From NCBI GenBank assembly GCA_902779395.1, contig CACZBK010000020.1, positions 1 through 64,000 on the forward strand: 64,000 nucleotides of DNA. The letters run 5' to 3'. The position numbers were made by a program, and so were the translations under genes. The notes beneath the pieces were generated by a model. It was not told where the DNA came from. It saw only the letters and a list, made by a program, of their open reading frames with translations, and searched no databases. Each line of letters begins with the position of its first letter. Position 1 is the stretch's first letter. Of the stretch, positions 8,796 through 16,842 are shown piece by piece. This DNA comes from an uncultured Lachnospiraceae bacterium. Its GTDB lineage: Bacteria > Bacillota > Clostridia > Lachnospirales > Lachnospiraceae.

Positions 8796-8900
8796 GACTT
8801 ATCTCCCCTTTAAGCCTTCTGATATCCATACGGAACATCTCCGGGATATTTATGGCTTACACAAAAATATTTTTTGACCATTTCGGTACTTATGCGTATA

Positions 8901-8909
8901 ATTATATCA
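8901..8909 (-). promoter_or_regulatory. -10 region upstream of the sigma operon
   Basis: Minus strand extended -10 TGATATAAT (TATAAT at 8906-8901), no good -35. It resembles the lipoprotein promoter (TTATGTG followed by ATATAAT). It gives a leader of about 100 nt. Confidence 0.45.
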
Positions 8910-8992
8910 CATAACAGCTTCATAAAAAAGATTCTTCGTCTCCGGCTGTAAATGGAGTCCGCAGGATCATGATCATATGACAGGAGTCAATA

Positions 8993-9460
8993 ATGGAGAT
9001 AGAGCGAAAATTTCTGATAAGCACTTTACCCGCGGATCTTAACACTTATCCGTTTCACCTTATTGAACAGGGCTATCTTAACACCGATCCTGTTGTTCGT
9101 GTACGCAGGCAGGATGATGAATTTTATCTTACCTATAAAGGTAAAGGGTTCCTGGCACGTGAGGAGTACAATCTTCCATTAAACCGTGAAGCCTATGCAC
9201 ATCTGATCAGCAAAGCTGATGGAAACATCATCCGCAAAAAACGCTATCTCATTCCGATAGATGACAGTACACTTACCATCGAACTTGATGTTTTCGAAGA
9301 CATATTTGCTCCGCTGGTTCTTGCTGAGGTGGAATTCTCCTCGATCGAAGAAGCGGAGAGCTTTACGCCCCCCGCCTGGTTCAAAGAAGATGTTACCAAT
9401 GACAGGCATTACTCTAATTCCTACCTGTCCTCAATAGATCTTACCTCACAGCGCCCGTAA
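8993..9460 (+). CDS. CYTH-domain protein (triphosphate tunnel hydrolase family)
   Basis: 155 aa, opening with MEIERKFLI, the ExExK signature of the CYTH superfamily (class IV adenylyl cyclases, thiamine/inorganic triphosphatases). Alternating basic and acidic strands follow (RVRRQDDEFYLTYKGKG, TIELDVFEDIF, LAEVEFSS), as expected of the tunnel fold. Bacterial single-domain members are mostly tripolyphosphatases or NTPases; substrate not determinable here. AGGAG at 8982-8986 sets ATG 8993. The 3' end overlaps malQ, convergent, by 40 bp. Confidence 0.85.
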   Translation: MEIERKFLISTLPADLNTYPFHLIEQGYLNTDPVVRVRRQDDEFYLTYKGKGFLAREEYNLPLNREAYAHLISKADGNIIRKKRYLIPIDDSTLTIELDVFEDIFAPLVLAEVEFSSIEEAESFTPPAWFKEDVTNDRHYSNSYLSSIDLTSQRP

Positions 9461-10938
9461 ATCTCCGATAATCTCCGGATCTTTTCTGCAAGCTGCTTTG
9501 TTACACTGTTTTCTTTCATACGCCAGTTCCAGTTATCTCCAAGTGTCGACGGTGTATTGATCCGTGCTTCACTCCCGAGCTCAAGATAATCCTGCATAGG
9601 GATGATAGCGGTGTCAGCAACACTGGAAAGCGCCAGTCTTATCAGCTCATAAGCGATATCTTTTGAATTTTTTATGCCCAGATATTCTTTTGCGAACTGC
9701 CGGTCTTTTTTTCTGAGATTCTTAAACCATCCTATTACTGTATCGTTGTCATGTGTCCCGGTATAAACAACGCAGTTATTATCATAATTGTGAGGAAGAT
9801 AATCATTATCCTCCGCACTGTCAAAAGCAAATTCAAGTATCTTCATTCCGGGATAACCTGTCCGTTTTACCAGACGTTTTACACCGGCAGTCAGAAATCC
9901 CAGATCTTCTGCTATTATGCTTTTTTCTCCAAGCTTTTCTTTCATCACCTTAAAAAGCTCATAACCGGGTCCTTTTTCCCAATGCCCGAACTCAGCTGTG
10001 GGATTTCCGTAAGGAATGGAATAGTATGCTTCAAAGCCTCTGAAATGATCGATACGGACCACATCATAAAGTTCAAAGGAAAACTCAAGACGTTTTACCC
10101 ACCATTCAAATCCTGTTTTCAGATGGTAGTCCCATTTATATAAAGGATTACCCCACAGCTGTCCTGTAGCAGAAAAATAATCGGGAGGACATCCGGCTAC
10201 TGCCAAGGGAAATCCTTTTTCATCAAACTGGAAAAGCTCGGGATGAGACCAGCTGTCGGCACTGTCAAACGCCACATAGATAGGTATATCCCCTATTATT
10301 TCGATACCTTTTTCATTCGCATATTTTTTCAGCTTTTTCCACTGTTCAAAAAAAAGGAACTGTATAAAACGGAAGCACTCCGCTTCTTCCTTCACCTTCG
10401 GATCTGTCTTTATTTTATCAACCGCTTTTTTCTTATGCTGTCTGATCTCTTCATCCCACTCGCTGTAACTTTTACCTTTATACTTTTCCTTTACAGCCAT
10501 AAACAATGCATAATCATCAAGCCAGAAAGCATTTTTCTTTACAAAGTTTCTGTATTCTTTATCATTGATGATATTGCTTTTTCTGTATGCTTTTTTTAAA
10601 AGCTTAAAACGGTTGTTATATACTTTTTCATAATCTGTCTTTTCTTTATTGCTTCCCCAGTCAACTTTCGCACAATCATTTTTTCCAAGCCATTTTTTTT
10701 CGATCAGTTCCTCAAGATCTATAAGATAAGGATTCCCTGCAAAAGTTGAAAAAGACTGATACGGTGAATCTCCATATCCGGTGGGACCTAATGGAAGTAC
10801 CTGCCAGTAACTCTGTCCGGCCTCCTTTAAAAAATCAACAAAAGCATATGCTTCTTTTGAAAAACATCCTATCCCGTGCCTGGATGATAATGAGGTTACA
10901 GGTAGAAGTATTCCGCTTTTTCTTTTGTTTACTGTCAT
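9421..10938 (-). CDS. malQ: 4-alpha-glucanotransferase (amylomaltase, GH77)
   Basis: 505 aa, full length for MalQ. It transfers alpha-1,4-glucan segments between maltodextrins in the cytoplasm. Hallmarks: SGILLPVTSLSSRHGIG at the N-terminus, GDIPIYVAFDSADSW, nucleophile region DVVRIDHFRGFEAYYSI, acid/base region SIIAEDLGFLT, and YTGTHDNDTVIGWF with the third acid. The Trp-rich C-terminus NWNWRMKE is typical. Together with glgP at 16.8 kb and GH13 at 29.4 kb it forms the alpha-glucan use theme of the window. Probably monocistronic, following a terminator. Confidence 0.96.
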   Translation of the reverse strand: MTVNKRKSGILLPVTSLSSRHGIGCFSKEAYAFVDFLKEAGQSYWQVLPLGPTGYGDSPYQSFSTFAGNPYLIDLEELIEKKWLGKNDCAKVDWGSNKEKTDYEKVYNNRFKLLKKAYRKSNIINDKEYRNFVKKNAFWLDDYALFMAVKEKYKGKSYSEWDEEIRQHKKKAVDKIKTDPKVKEEAECFRFIQFLFFEQWKKLKKYANEKGIEIIGDIPIYVAFDSADSWSHPELFQFDEKGFPLAVAGCPPDYFSATGQLWGNPLYKWDYHLKTGFEWWVKRLEFSFELYDVVRIDHFRGFEAYYSIPYGNPTAEFGHWEKGPGYELFKVMKEKLGEKSIIAEDLGFLTAGVKRLVKRTGYPGMKILEFAFDSAEDNDYLPHNYDNNCVVYTGTHDNDTVIGWFKNLRKKDRQFAKEYLGIKNSKDIAYELIRLALSSVADTAIIPMQDYLELGSEARINTPSTLGDNWNWRMKENSVTKQLAEKIRRLSEIYGRCEVRSIEDR

Positions 10939-10964
10939 AGTCCCACACCTTCTGTCTTATTTTT

Positions 10965-10998
10965 AAAAGTGCCGAAACATATTTCTGTTCCGGCACTT
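10965..10998 (-). terminator. Terminator between the histone-like gene and malQ
   Basis: Minus-strand stem AAGTGCCGGAACA / TGTTTCGGCACTT (13 bp, one G-T) with a short loop, then a T-rich run. It ends the histone-like transcript upstream of malQ. Confidence 0.85.
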
Positions 10999-11025
10999 GA
11001 TCTCATATTAAGATACTTCAGAATA

Positions 11026-11508
11026 TTATTTCTCTTTCTTCGCAGTTGTAGTTTTCTTTGCTGCAGGCTTCTTTGCGGTTGTTGTCTTCTTTGCTGTTGT
11101 AGCCTTCTTTGCTACTGTAGCTTTTTTTGCTGCAGGCTTCTTTGCTGCGGTAGTCTTCTTTGCAGTAACAGCTTTCTTCGCAGTTGTCTTCTTTGCTGCG
11201 GTTTCCTTCTTTGCTGTTGCAGCCTTCTTCGCAGTTGTCTTCTTTGCTGCGGTTTCCTTCTTTGCTGTTGCAGCCTTCTTTACAGTTGTCTTCTTTGCTG
11301 CGGTTTCCTTCTTTGCTGCTGTTGCTTTCTTCGCAGTTGTCTTCTTTGCTGCGGTTTCCTTCTTTGCTGTTGCAGCCTTCTTTACAGTTGTCTTCTTTGC
11401 TGCGGTTTCTTTCTTTGCTGCTGTTGCTTTCTTCGCAGTTGTCTTCTTTGCCGCGGTTTCCTTCTTTGCTGTTTCTTTCTTTGCAGTATCCTTCTTTTCT
11501 GCTGCCAT
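11026..11508 (-). CDS. Histone H1-like Lys/Ala/Thr repeat protein
   Basis: 160 aa, almost wholly Lys, Ala, Thr and Glu. About six copies of a 17-residue unit (KKETAAKKTTAKKATAA and variants with TTVKKAATA) run to a PAAKK-rich tail. This composition matches bacterial histone H1-like/AlgP-type nucleoid proteins that coat DNA, and the net charge is very high. Reading frames extend to 11577, but ATG 11508 follows GGAGGAGAG and begins MAAEKKDTAKKE. Monocistronic with its own promoter region and terminator. Role as a DNA-compacting protein is inferred from composition. Confidence 0.75.
   Translation of the reverse strand: MAAEKKDTAKKETAKKETAAKKTTAKKATAAKKETAAKKTTVKKAATAKKETAAKKTTAKKATAAKKETAAKKTTVKKAATAKKETAAKKTTAKKAATAKKETAAKKTTAKKAVTAKKTTAAKKPAAKKATVAKKATTAKKTTTAKKPAAKKTTTAKKEK
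11160..11465. repeat. 51-bp tandem repeats inside the histone-like gene
   Basis: About six 51-bp units (17 codons) in tandem, with TTAKK and TTVKK versions alternating, so a 102-bp pair seems to have been duplicated. Copy number is likely to vary between strains and is vulnerable to assembly collapse. Confidence 0.85.
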
Positions 11509-11565
11509 TTTTCTCTCCTCCATTTTTAACACGTTGATGATATAATATAGATGATATATCTGTGC

Positions 11566-11594
11566 TACAGTGTACATTATTTATGTAAACATTG
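11566..11594 (-). promoter_or_regulatory. Possible promoter of the histone-like gene
   Basis: Minus strand TTGCAA, 17-nt spacer, TACACT, about 60 nt upstream of ATG 11508. The -10 is imperfect. Confidence 0.4.
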
Positions 11595-11667
11595 CAAGCA
11601 TTTTTCCTTGATTTTAAAGGATTTTTTTAACCCTGCATAAGATTTTTTTTCGTTTCGTTTTTTTCGC

Positions 11668-11715
11668 AAAAAAATAAAAAAGCGTGAAAGCACTGAAAAC
11701 ATTGGCTCTCACGCT
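11668..11715 (-). terminator. Terminator of the NlpC/P60 gene
   Basis: Minus-strand stem AGCGTGAGAG / CTTTCACGCT (one mismatch), then TTTTTATTTTTTT; it follows the stop at 11729. Confidence 0.88.
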
Positions 11716-11728
11716 CTTTAACAATTTA

Positions 11729-13144
11729 TCAGTCGATCACATTTTTAACCGCAACGATAGGCATAAACTCAAGACTGCTTACTACACATCCCATTCTGCT
11801 GTTTGCTTCATGAACTATCTGTCCGTTACCGATATACAATGCAACATGCATGCATCCTCCGCCATAGCTGTAACATATAATATCACCGGGCTGCGCCTGA
11901 TCAAGTGAAATACTTCTTCCGGAAGTCTGCATCTGACCTAAAGGTGTACGGCTTAAACTATATCCGAAATCTCTGTACACATAACAAGTGAATCCGGAAC
12001 AATCTGTACCGCCTGCAAGACTCTGTCCTGCCGGAACATATCTGTTTCCAACATACTGCATCGCATAATTTACGATCGCCTGTCTGAGTTCCGGATTGGT
12101 CGAATAATTTCCTGCAGGTGCACTTACAGCAAATGTCACATCTTCAACAACAGCGGTCTGAGCCTGTGCCTGCTGTTTTTCTCTTTCTTCTTTCTTTTTC
12201 TTTTCTTCTAATTCTTTCTTCTCTTCTTCGATAGACTTTGCACTTATGAATTCTTCTTCGATGCCGACATAGTCCGCACAGATATATCCTTCTTTCTCAT
12301 CGGTATACTGAACTTTATACCATCCGTCTTCTTCATCAAGTATTAAAACTTTTTCTCCTGCGGTAAGATAACCTAATCTTTCCCCGTCTATATCTGCTTC
12401 ATCTCTTACATTGAGAATATTAACTTTTACATTAGCATATCTTAAAATATTTTTTTCAATAGCTTCTTCTACGCCGTCACCGTAGATAAAATAATCTGCT
12501 TTGATATAACCTTCTACATTTCCGCTGGTAACATGAAACCACAGGCCGTCTGCTTCTTCACATTCTTCCATGATCTCTGCCACGGATCCGTCATACATCT
12601 TTCCTACGATCTCGTAATTTACTCCGGCACCGCTTCTTACATTTACAAAATCATAATTAACATTTGCTACCGCAAAGTTTTCGTATTCATTAACTATATC
12701 TTCTTCTTCACGTTCACCGCCATACTGGGGATCCTCTTCATATATTTCTTCCGGGATCTCTTCGGTCTCATTTTCGGAAACTGAAGGAACCTGAACTATC
12801 TGTTCATCTTTGTAGATAGTTTCATCTGCAGCACCTGCTACGGGAAGAACCTCATCAGCTATGCTCTCTTCTTCAGTTTGAACAAATGTAAGGAATTCTG
12901 CTTCGGCCGACGCGCCGCCAAGAAGATCTATATCATGTACTTCGAATGTTACCAGTTCCTGTGCTGAAACGACATCAGCGGAAACGGATGCTTCCTTGTG
13001 TGCCTGTACAACACTTGACAAACAGCTTGCCAGAACTACAACTCCTACCGACGGAATAGCAAATCTGTTTATCCCTTTGATCAATCGGCGTTCAAATTTT
13101 GAAAGCTTTCTTGAACTGCTCCTGTTTAACTTTCTTTTCTTCAT
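11729..13144 (-). CDS. Secreted SH3b-SH3b-NlpC/P60 peptidoglycan endopeptidase
   Basis: 471 aa, exported cell-wall hydrolase. A basic N-terminus and hydrophobic signal (FAIPSVGVVVLASCLSSVVQA, split here: core about residues 33-53) are followed by an acidic spacer, two bacterial SH3 domains (NVRSGAGVNYEIVGKM and NVRDEADIDGERLGYL), a Glu/Lys coiled linker and a C-terminal NlpC/P60 domain. Catalytic Cys is in GTDCSGFTCYVYRDFGY, His in GGCMHVALYIGNGQ and VHEANS. It cleaves D-gamma-Glu to diamino acid bonds by family. Divergent from a CapA-like gene with WalR-like repeats between them; closed by a terminator. Confidence 0.93.
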   Translation of the reverse strand: MKKRKLNRSSSRKLSKFERRLIKGINRFAIPSVGVVVLASCLSSVVQAHKEASVSADVVSAQELVTFEVHDIDLLGGASAEAEFLTFVQTEEESIADEVLPVAGAADETIYKDEQIVQVPSVSENETEEIPEEIYEEDPQYGGEREEEDIVNEYENFAVANVNYDFVNVRSGAGVNYEIVGKMYDGSVAEIMEECEEADGLWFHVTSGNVEGYIKADYFIYGDGVEEAIEKNILRYANVKVNILNVRDEADIDGERLGYLTAGEKVLILDEEDGWYKVQYTDEKEGYICADYVGIEEEFISAKSIEEEKKELEEKKKKEEREKQQAQAQTAVVEDVTFAVSAPAGNYSTNPELRQAIVNYAMQYVGNRYVPAGQSLAGGTDCSGFTCYVYRDFGYSLSRTPLGQMQTSGRSISLDQAQPGDIICYSYGGGCMHVALYIGNGQIVHEANSRMGCVVSSLEFMPIVAVKNVID

Positions 13145-13174
13145 ATAATAAACCTGCTAATATCAAAACAATTC

Positions 13175-13221
13175 CGTAACCATCTGTAACATTTCCAAAA
13201 TATTTGTAACATTTTTGTAAC
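13175..13221 (+). promoter_or_regulatory. WalR-like box cluster (TGTAAC repeats)
   Basis: TGTAAC-ATTTT-TGTAAC at 13205-13221 exactly fits the WalR/YycF consensus (TGTWAH-N5-TGTWAH). Two further copies lie at 13175-13180 (CGTAAC) and 13185-13190 (TGTAAC), all in the same direction. The site is between a cell-wall hydrolase gene and a CapA-like gene, the kind of genes WalRK controls in Firmicutes. It is 35 bp upstream of the CapA gene -35. Confidence 0.55.
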
Positions 13222-13256
13222 ATTATACATCAAATCCTGATAATTGCAAGTCTTTT

Positions 13257-13284
13257 TTGCATTTTACCGCGCTTATGGTATAAT
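13257..13284 (+). promoter_or_regulatory. Promoter of the CapA-like gene
   Basis: TTGCAT (13257-13262), 16-nt spacer with a TG extension, TATAAT (13279-13284). Confidence 0.75.
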
Positions 13285-13324
13285 AGCCCGTGTTGAGCAC
13301 AAAATATTGGGGTTGGAGGCAATA

Positions 13325-14767
13325 ATGAGCAAGAGAAATGACAGATTAAATCTAGCAGCGCGGACCGGACTAACGGCAGTGCTTTTATTTTCATTTTCTT
13401 TGGGAGCATGCACCAAAAAGCCTTCCGCAGAAGAAATTCCTGCCGTAGAACTTGACTTGAGCTATGCAGGTGAAGAAACCGTTGATGTCATCGATCTCAA
13501 CAATCTTCCTCCTGCCACACCCACTCCCACCCCTGCACCTTTACAGAAACGCGTGGATATAAGCCTTATGATGGTCGGTGATAATCTGCTGCATACAGGT
13601 ATATTCATGACGGGCAAACAGGATGACGGAAGCTGGAATTTCGACTTTGAATTTGAAGATATAAAAGCTTTTCTGGATAAGGCGGATATTTCCATCATCA
13701 ACCAGGAAACCCCTTTCGGCGGTGATGACCGTGAATTCACATCATATCCTACTTTTAATTCCCCCACCGCAGTAGGGGATGCCGAGGCAAAAGCCGGATT
13801 CGACGTTATCCTCGGTGCCACCAACCATGCATACGATCAGGGTATCTCCGGTCTGATCAACTTTGCGGACTACTGGAAAAACAATCATCCCGAGATACTT
13901 CTTTGCGGAATACACGGAAGTGATACTTCTTCTCCCGAAGTTACTGAGAACAGTGATAACACTAAGGTATACGGTCCGCCGGCTCCCGATGGGTATCGCT
14001 GCATAAAGAATACTACTCCTCATCCTTCAAGGCGCGTGCATACCGCAAATAATCGTATCTATCTGCTTGACGATAAAGGCTACACTTTTGCATTTATAAA
14101 CGCTACATATTCCCACAACTGGGAAAGCGTTGCTGCAGACGCGATCGGACATCTTGATTTTCTCTGCCCGTATGATCCGAATACGCGCAAGCTGAATATG
14201 ACAGAAGTATCCCAGACGGTTCTTGATGACATCAGCGAAGCTGCCGCAATCGCTGATGCCGTTATAGTATGTCCCCACTGGGGAATTGAATATACTTTTG
14301 CACCAATGACCTACCAGACCACTATGGCTAAACAGATGATAGACGCCGGTGCCGACGTTATAATCGGTGCACATCCCCATGTCGTAGAACCGGTGGAATG
14401 GATACATACCGATGCAGGTAACGAAGCCCTGGTTTATTATTCGCTTGGCAATTACACATCCACTCAGGATTATCCCGAGCGTGTTTATGAAGCTATGGCA
14501 TGGGTACAGTTTTATGACGACGGAGAAGGCCTGAAAGTAGATAAAGAGCACAGCGGTGCTCTCTCTATGATCAATCATTATACTTACGGTCCTATGAGAT
14601 TCGGACACATTTATTTTCTCGAGGATTACTCTCAGGAACTTGCCAATACACACGGGCTTCTCCCGCGAACAGGCAGGAAGCTGAAAATGGAAGATCTTAA
14701 CAGCTGGGAACAGCAGCTGCTGGGTGACTACGCATTGAAGAAAGCCGATGTATTAGGGGATGAATAA
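13325..14767 (+). CDS. CapA-family lipoprotein (poly-gamma-glutamate synthesis-like metallophosphatase fold)
   Basis: 480 aa. Signal with lipobox FSLGAC places it outside the membrane; a Pro/Thr linker (TPTPTPAPLQ) follows. The PGA_cap domain has the metal-site blocks LMMVGDNLLHTGIF, NQETPFGG, GATNHAYDQG, VICPHWGIEY and GAHPHVVEPVEW. CapA/PgsA proteins take part in poly-gamma-glutamate capsule synthesis, but the CapBC partners are absent, so the substrate is unknown. ATG 13325 follows TTGGAGGCAATA; a longer frame to 13244 is rejected. The stop lies 4 bp from the convergent thioesterase stop. Confidence 0.85.
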   Translation: MSKRNDRLNLAARTGLTAVLLFSFSLGACTKKPSAEEIPAVELDLSYAGEETVDVIDLNNLPPATPTPTPAPLQKRVDISLMMVGDNLLHTGIFMTGKQDDGSWNFDFEFEDIKAFLDKADISIINQETPFGGDDREFTSYPTFNSPTAVGDAEAKAGFDVILGATNHAYDQGISGLINFADYWKNNHPEILLCGIHGSDTSSPEVTENSDNTKVYGPPAPDGYRCIKNTTPHPSRRVHTANNRIYLLDDKGYTFAFINATYSHNWESVAADAIGHLDFLCPYDPNTRKLNMTEVSQTVLDDISEAAAIADAVIVCPHWGIEYTFAPMTYQTTMAKQMIDAGADVIIGAHPHVVEPVEWIHTDAGNEALVYYSLGNYTSTQDYPERVYEAMAWVQFYDDGEGLKVDKEHSGALSMINHYTYGPMRFGHIYFLEDYSQELANTHGLLPRTGRKLKMEDLNSWEQQLLGDYALKKADVLGDE

Positions 14768-14771
14768 CTGC

Positions 14772-15182
14772 TCAGCCGGCCGTGATCACCTTATAACTCG
14801 TCATGCTGCTCTGAGTCAGCAGCTTCCCTTCTTCGTTGGTTACGCGTACATCCACAAAAAGCACCTTGCGTCCGTTCTTAAGAACAGTGGCCTCTGCATA
14901 GAGTGTTCCTTCCGTAACAGAAGCTATATGGCTTATCTGCCCGTTTAAGCCCACACACATCTCTTTATCAAAATCCTGGTTCACGGCAACAGCGGCCGCA
15001 AAATCCGCCAGCGTATAATACACACCGCCCATTACATGTCCCATACCGTTGAGATGCTTATCTTCTATTTTCAGGCTTACCTTAGCATAGCCCTCAGATA
15101 CCTCTTCAACAAAAGCACCGGTAAGCCCGCAGGCATACCGGTCCTTCGCAAAAAACTCTCTTATCTCTTCAATTGTCTTCAT
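14772..15182 (-). CDS. PaaI-type hotdog thioesterase
   Basis: 136 aa single hotdog domain hydrolysing acyl- or aroyl-CoA. The motif HLNGMGHVMGGVYYTLAD matches the PaaI consensus (N..G..HGG..TLAD), and the C-terminal strand FVDVRVTNEEGKLL is typical. Translation starts 5 nt after the stop of the acyl-CoA synthetase gene, so both act on the same acyl-CoA pool: one charges an acid, the other releases it. The acid is not known. Confidence 0.88.
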   Translation of the reverse strand: MKTIEEIREFFAKDRYACGLTGAFVEEVSEGYAKVSLKIEDKHLNGMGHVMGGVYYTLADFAAAVAVNQDFDKEMCVGLNGQISHIASVTEGTLYAEATVLKNGRKVLFVDVRVTNEEGKLLTQSSMTSYKVITAG

Positions 15183-15187
15183 ATATA

Positions 15188-16822
15188 TCAGCCTTTGTTT
15201 TCCTGTGCTACCAGCTGCTCTACACCGTAACGTTTACGCAGCAGCGGCTTTTCTATCTTTCCTGTAGCATTCCTGGGCACATCTGCAAAGATGATCTTCC
15301 TGGGACGCTTATATCTGGGCATACCCTGGCAGAACTCTTCTATCTCTTCCTCGGTACATTCCATGCCTTCCTTTATCTGTATGATCGCGCCCGCGATCTC
15401 ACCCTGACGCTTATCGGGAAGACCTATAACCGCAACATCACTTATCTTATTATGCTGACGGAGGAAGTCCTCTATCTGAACGGGATAAAGATTCTCTCCG
15501 CCGGATACTATAACATCCTTCTTTCTGTCTACCAGGAAGATGAAACCATCCTCATCCTGCATAGCAACATCTCCGGTATAGAGCCAGCCATCCTTAAGGA
15601 CCTCTTTGGTGGCTTCAGGATTTCTGTAATAGCATTCCATCACGCCATTTCCCTTTACACAGAGCTCACCTGCCTCTCCCTGCTTAACCGGCTCTCCGTT
15701 CTCATCAACGATCTTACACTGCCATCCGTAACCGGGAACGCCTATGGCACCTACCTTATGGGTATTCTCTACCCCCAGATGCACACATCCGGGCCCTATG
15801 GACTCGCTCAGTCCGTAATTGGTATCGTACTGATGCTTAGGGAAGTATTCCATCCAGCGCTTGATAAGCGAAGGCGGAACAGGCTGCGCTCCGATATGCA
15901 TAAGTCTCCACTGATCCAGTTCATAGTCTTCTATTCGAAGTGCTCCCGAATCAAGTGCATCCAGTATGTCCTGCGCCCAGGGCACAAGAAGCCAGACTAT
16001 AGTACAATGCTCACGTGATACCGCATCAAAAATATACTGGGGTTTTGTACCACGTAAAAGCACCGCCTTTGATCCCGCAACAAGACTGCCCATCCAATGC
16101 ATCTTAGCCCCTGTATGATAAAGAGGCGGTATACAGAGGAAACAGTCATCTCTTCCGGTCGAATGATGATGCTGTTCCACTTCAGCAGCTGTCATCAGGC
16201 TAAGATGCTTATGAAGTATAGCCTTGGGAAAACCGGTAGTTCCGGATGAGAAATAGATCGCACCGTCATCTTCATCCTTTACCACGATATCCGGCTTTTC
16301 CGAAGAACAGTCGGCTACCAGTTCGCGATAGCTTTCCGCAAAGGTAGGACAGCTCTCTCCAACGTAGATCAGCAATCTGTTCTTTGAAAGCTCATCAACT
16401 ATAGATTCTATACGACCGATAAATTCAGGTCCGAAGAGCAAAACATCCACTTCAGCCAGATCCGCACAATACTGGATCTCATCTGCCGAATAACGGAAGT
16501 TAAAAGGGACAGCAAGTGCGCCTGTCTTCAGTATACCCATATATATAGGAAGCCATTCAAGACAGTTCATCATAAGGATAGCTACTTTATCGCCTTTTTT
16601 CACACCACGGCTCAAAAGCATATTCGCCATACGGTTTGCCTTCTCATCAAAAACCTTCCAGGTGATCTCTCTTCTGTAAGGCTGGTCATCCGTCTGCTGT
16701 ATCAGCGAATACTCTTTCCAGCTGATCCTCCTGGTTTCTTTCTGCTCGGGATTAAGCTCTATAAGTGCCACTTCATCCCCGTACTCCCTGTGATTTCTCT
16801 CTAAGTAATCTGTAATGGGCAT
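15188..16822 (-). CDS. Acyl-CoA synthetase (class I adenylate-forming enzyme)
   Basis: 544 aa AMP-forming acid:CoA ligase. P-loop-like motif IYFSSGTTGFPKAILHKH (A3), A5 NYGLSESIGPG, A7 YTGDVAMQDEDGFIFLVDRK, A8 DVIVSGGENLYPVQIE and the A10 lysine in NATGKIEKPLLRKR are all present, so the enzyme should be active. The Leu/Val/Trp-rich middle (TIVWLLVPWAQDILDAL) suggests a fatty or aromatic acid. Only 20 nt separate it from glgP upstream, and it is followed at 5 nt by the thioesterase gene. Confidence 0.9.
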   Translation of the reverse strand: MPITDYLERNHREYGDEVALIELNPEQKETRRISWKEYSLIQQTDDQPYRREITWKVFDEKANRMANMLLSRGVKKGDKVAILMMNCLEWLPIYMGILKTGALAVPFNFRYSADEIQYCADLAEVDVLLFGPEFIGRIESIVDELSKNRLLIYVGESCPTFAESYRELVADCSSEKPDIVVKDEDDGAIYFSSGTTGFPKAILHKHLSLMTAAEVEQHHHSTGRDDCFLCIPPLYHTGAKMHWMGSLVAGSKAVLLRGTKPQYIFDAVSREHCTIVWLLVPWAQDILDALDSGALRIEDYELDQWRLMHIGAQPVPPSLIKRWMEYFPKHQYDTNYGLSESIGPGCVHLGVENTHKVGAIGVPGYGWQCKIVDENGEPVKQGEAGELCVKGNGVMECYYRNPEATKEVLKDGWLYTGDVAMQDEDGFIFLVDRKKDVIVSGGENLYPVQIEDFLRQHNKISDVAVIGLPDKRQGEIAGAIIQIKEGMECTEEEIEEFCQGMPRYKRPRKIIFADVPRNATGKIEKPLLRKRYGVEQLVAQENKG

Positions 16823-16842
16823 CTGTCCGCTCCTCCTGTTTT

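Noticed and set aside
9424-9433. TGAGGACAGG-like decamer at the malQ 3' end (half REP?)
   Set aside because: It is inside coding sequence in a region with no full REP and can be explained by chance and codon choice; not in the stop-codon register.
10969-11529. Plus-strand Cys/Leu-rich repetitive frame
   Set aside because: It is the antisense shadow of the Lys/Ala repeat gene and has no start signal.
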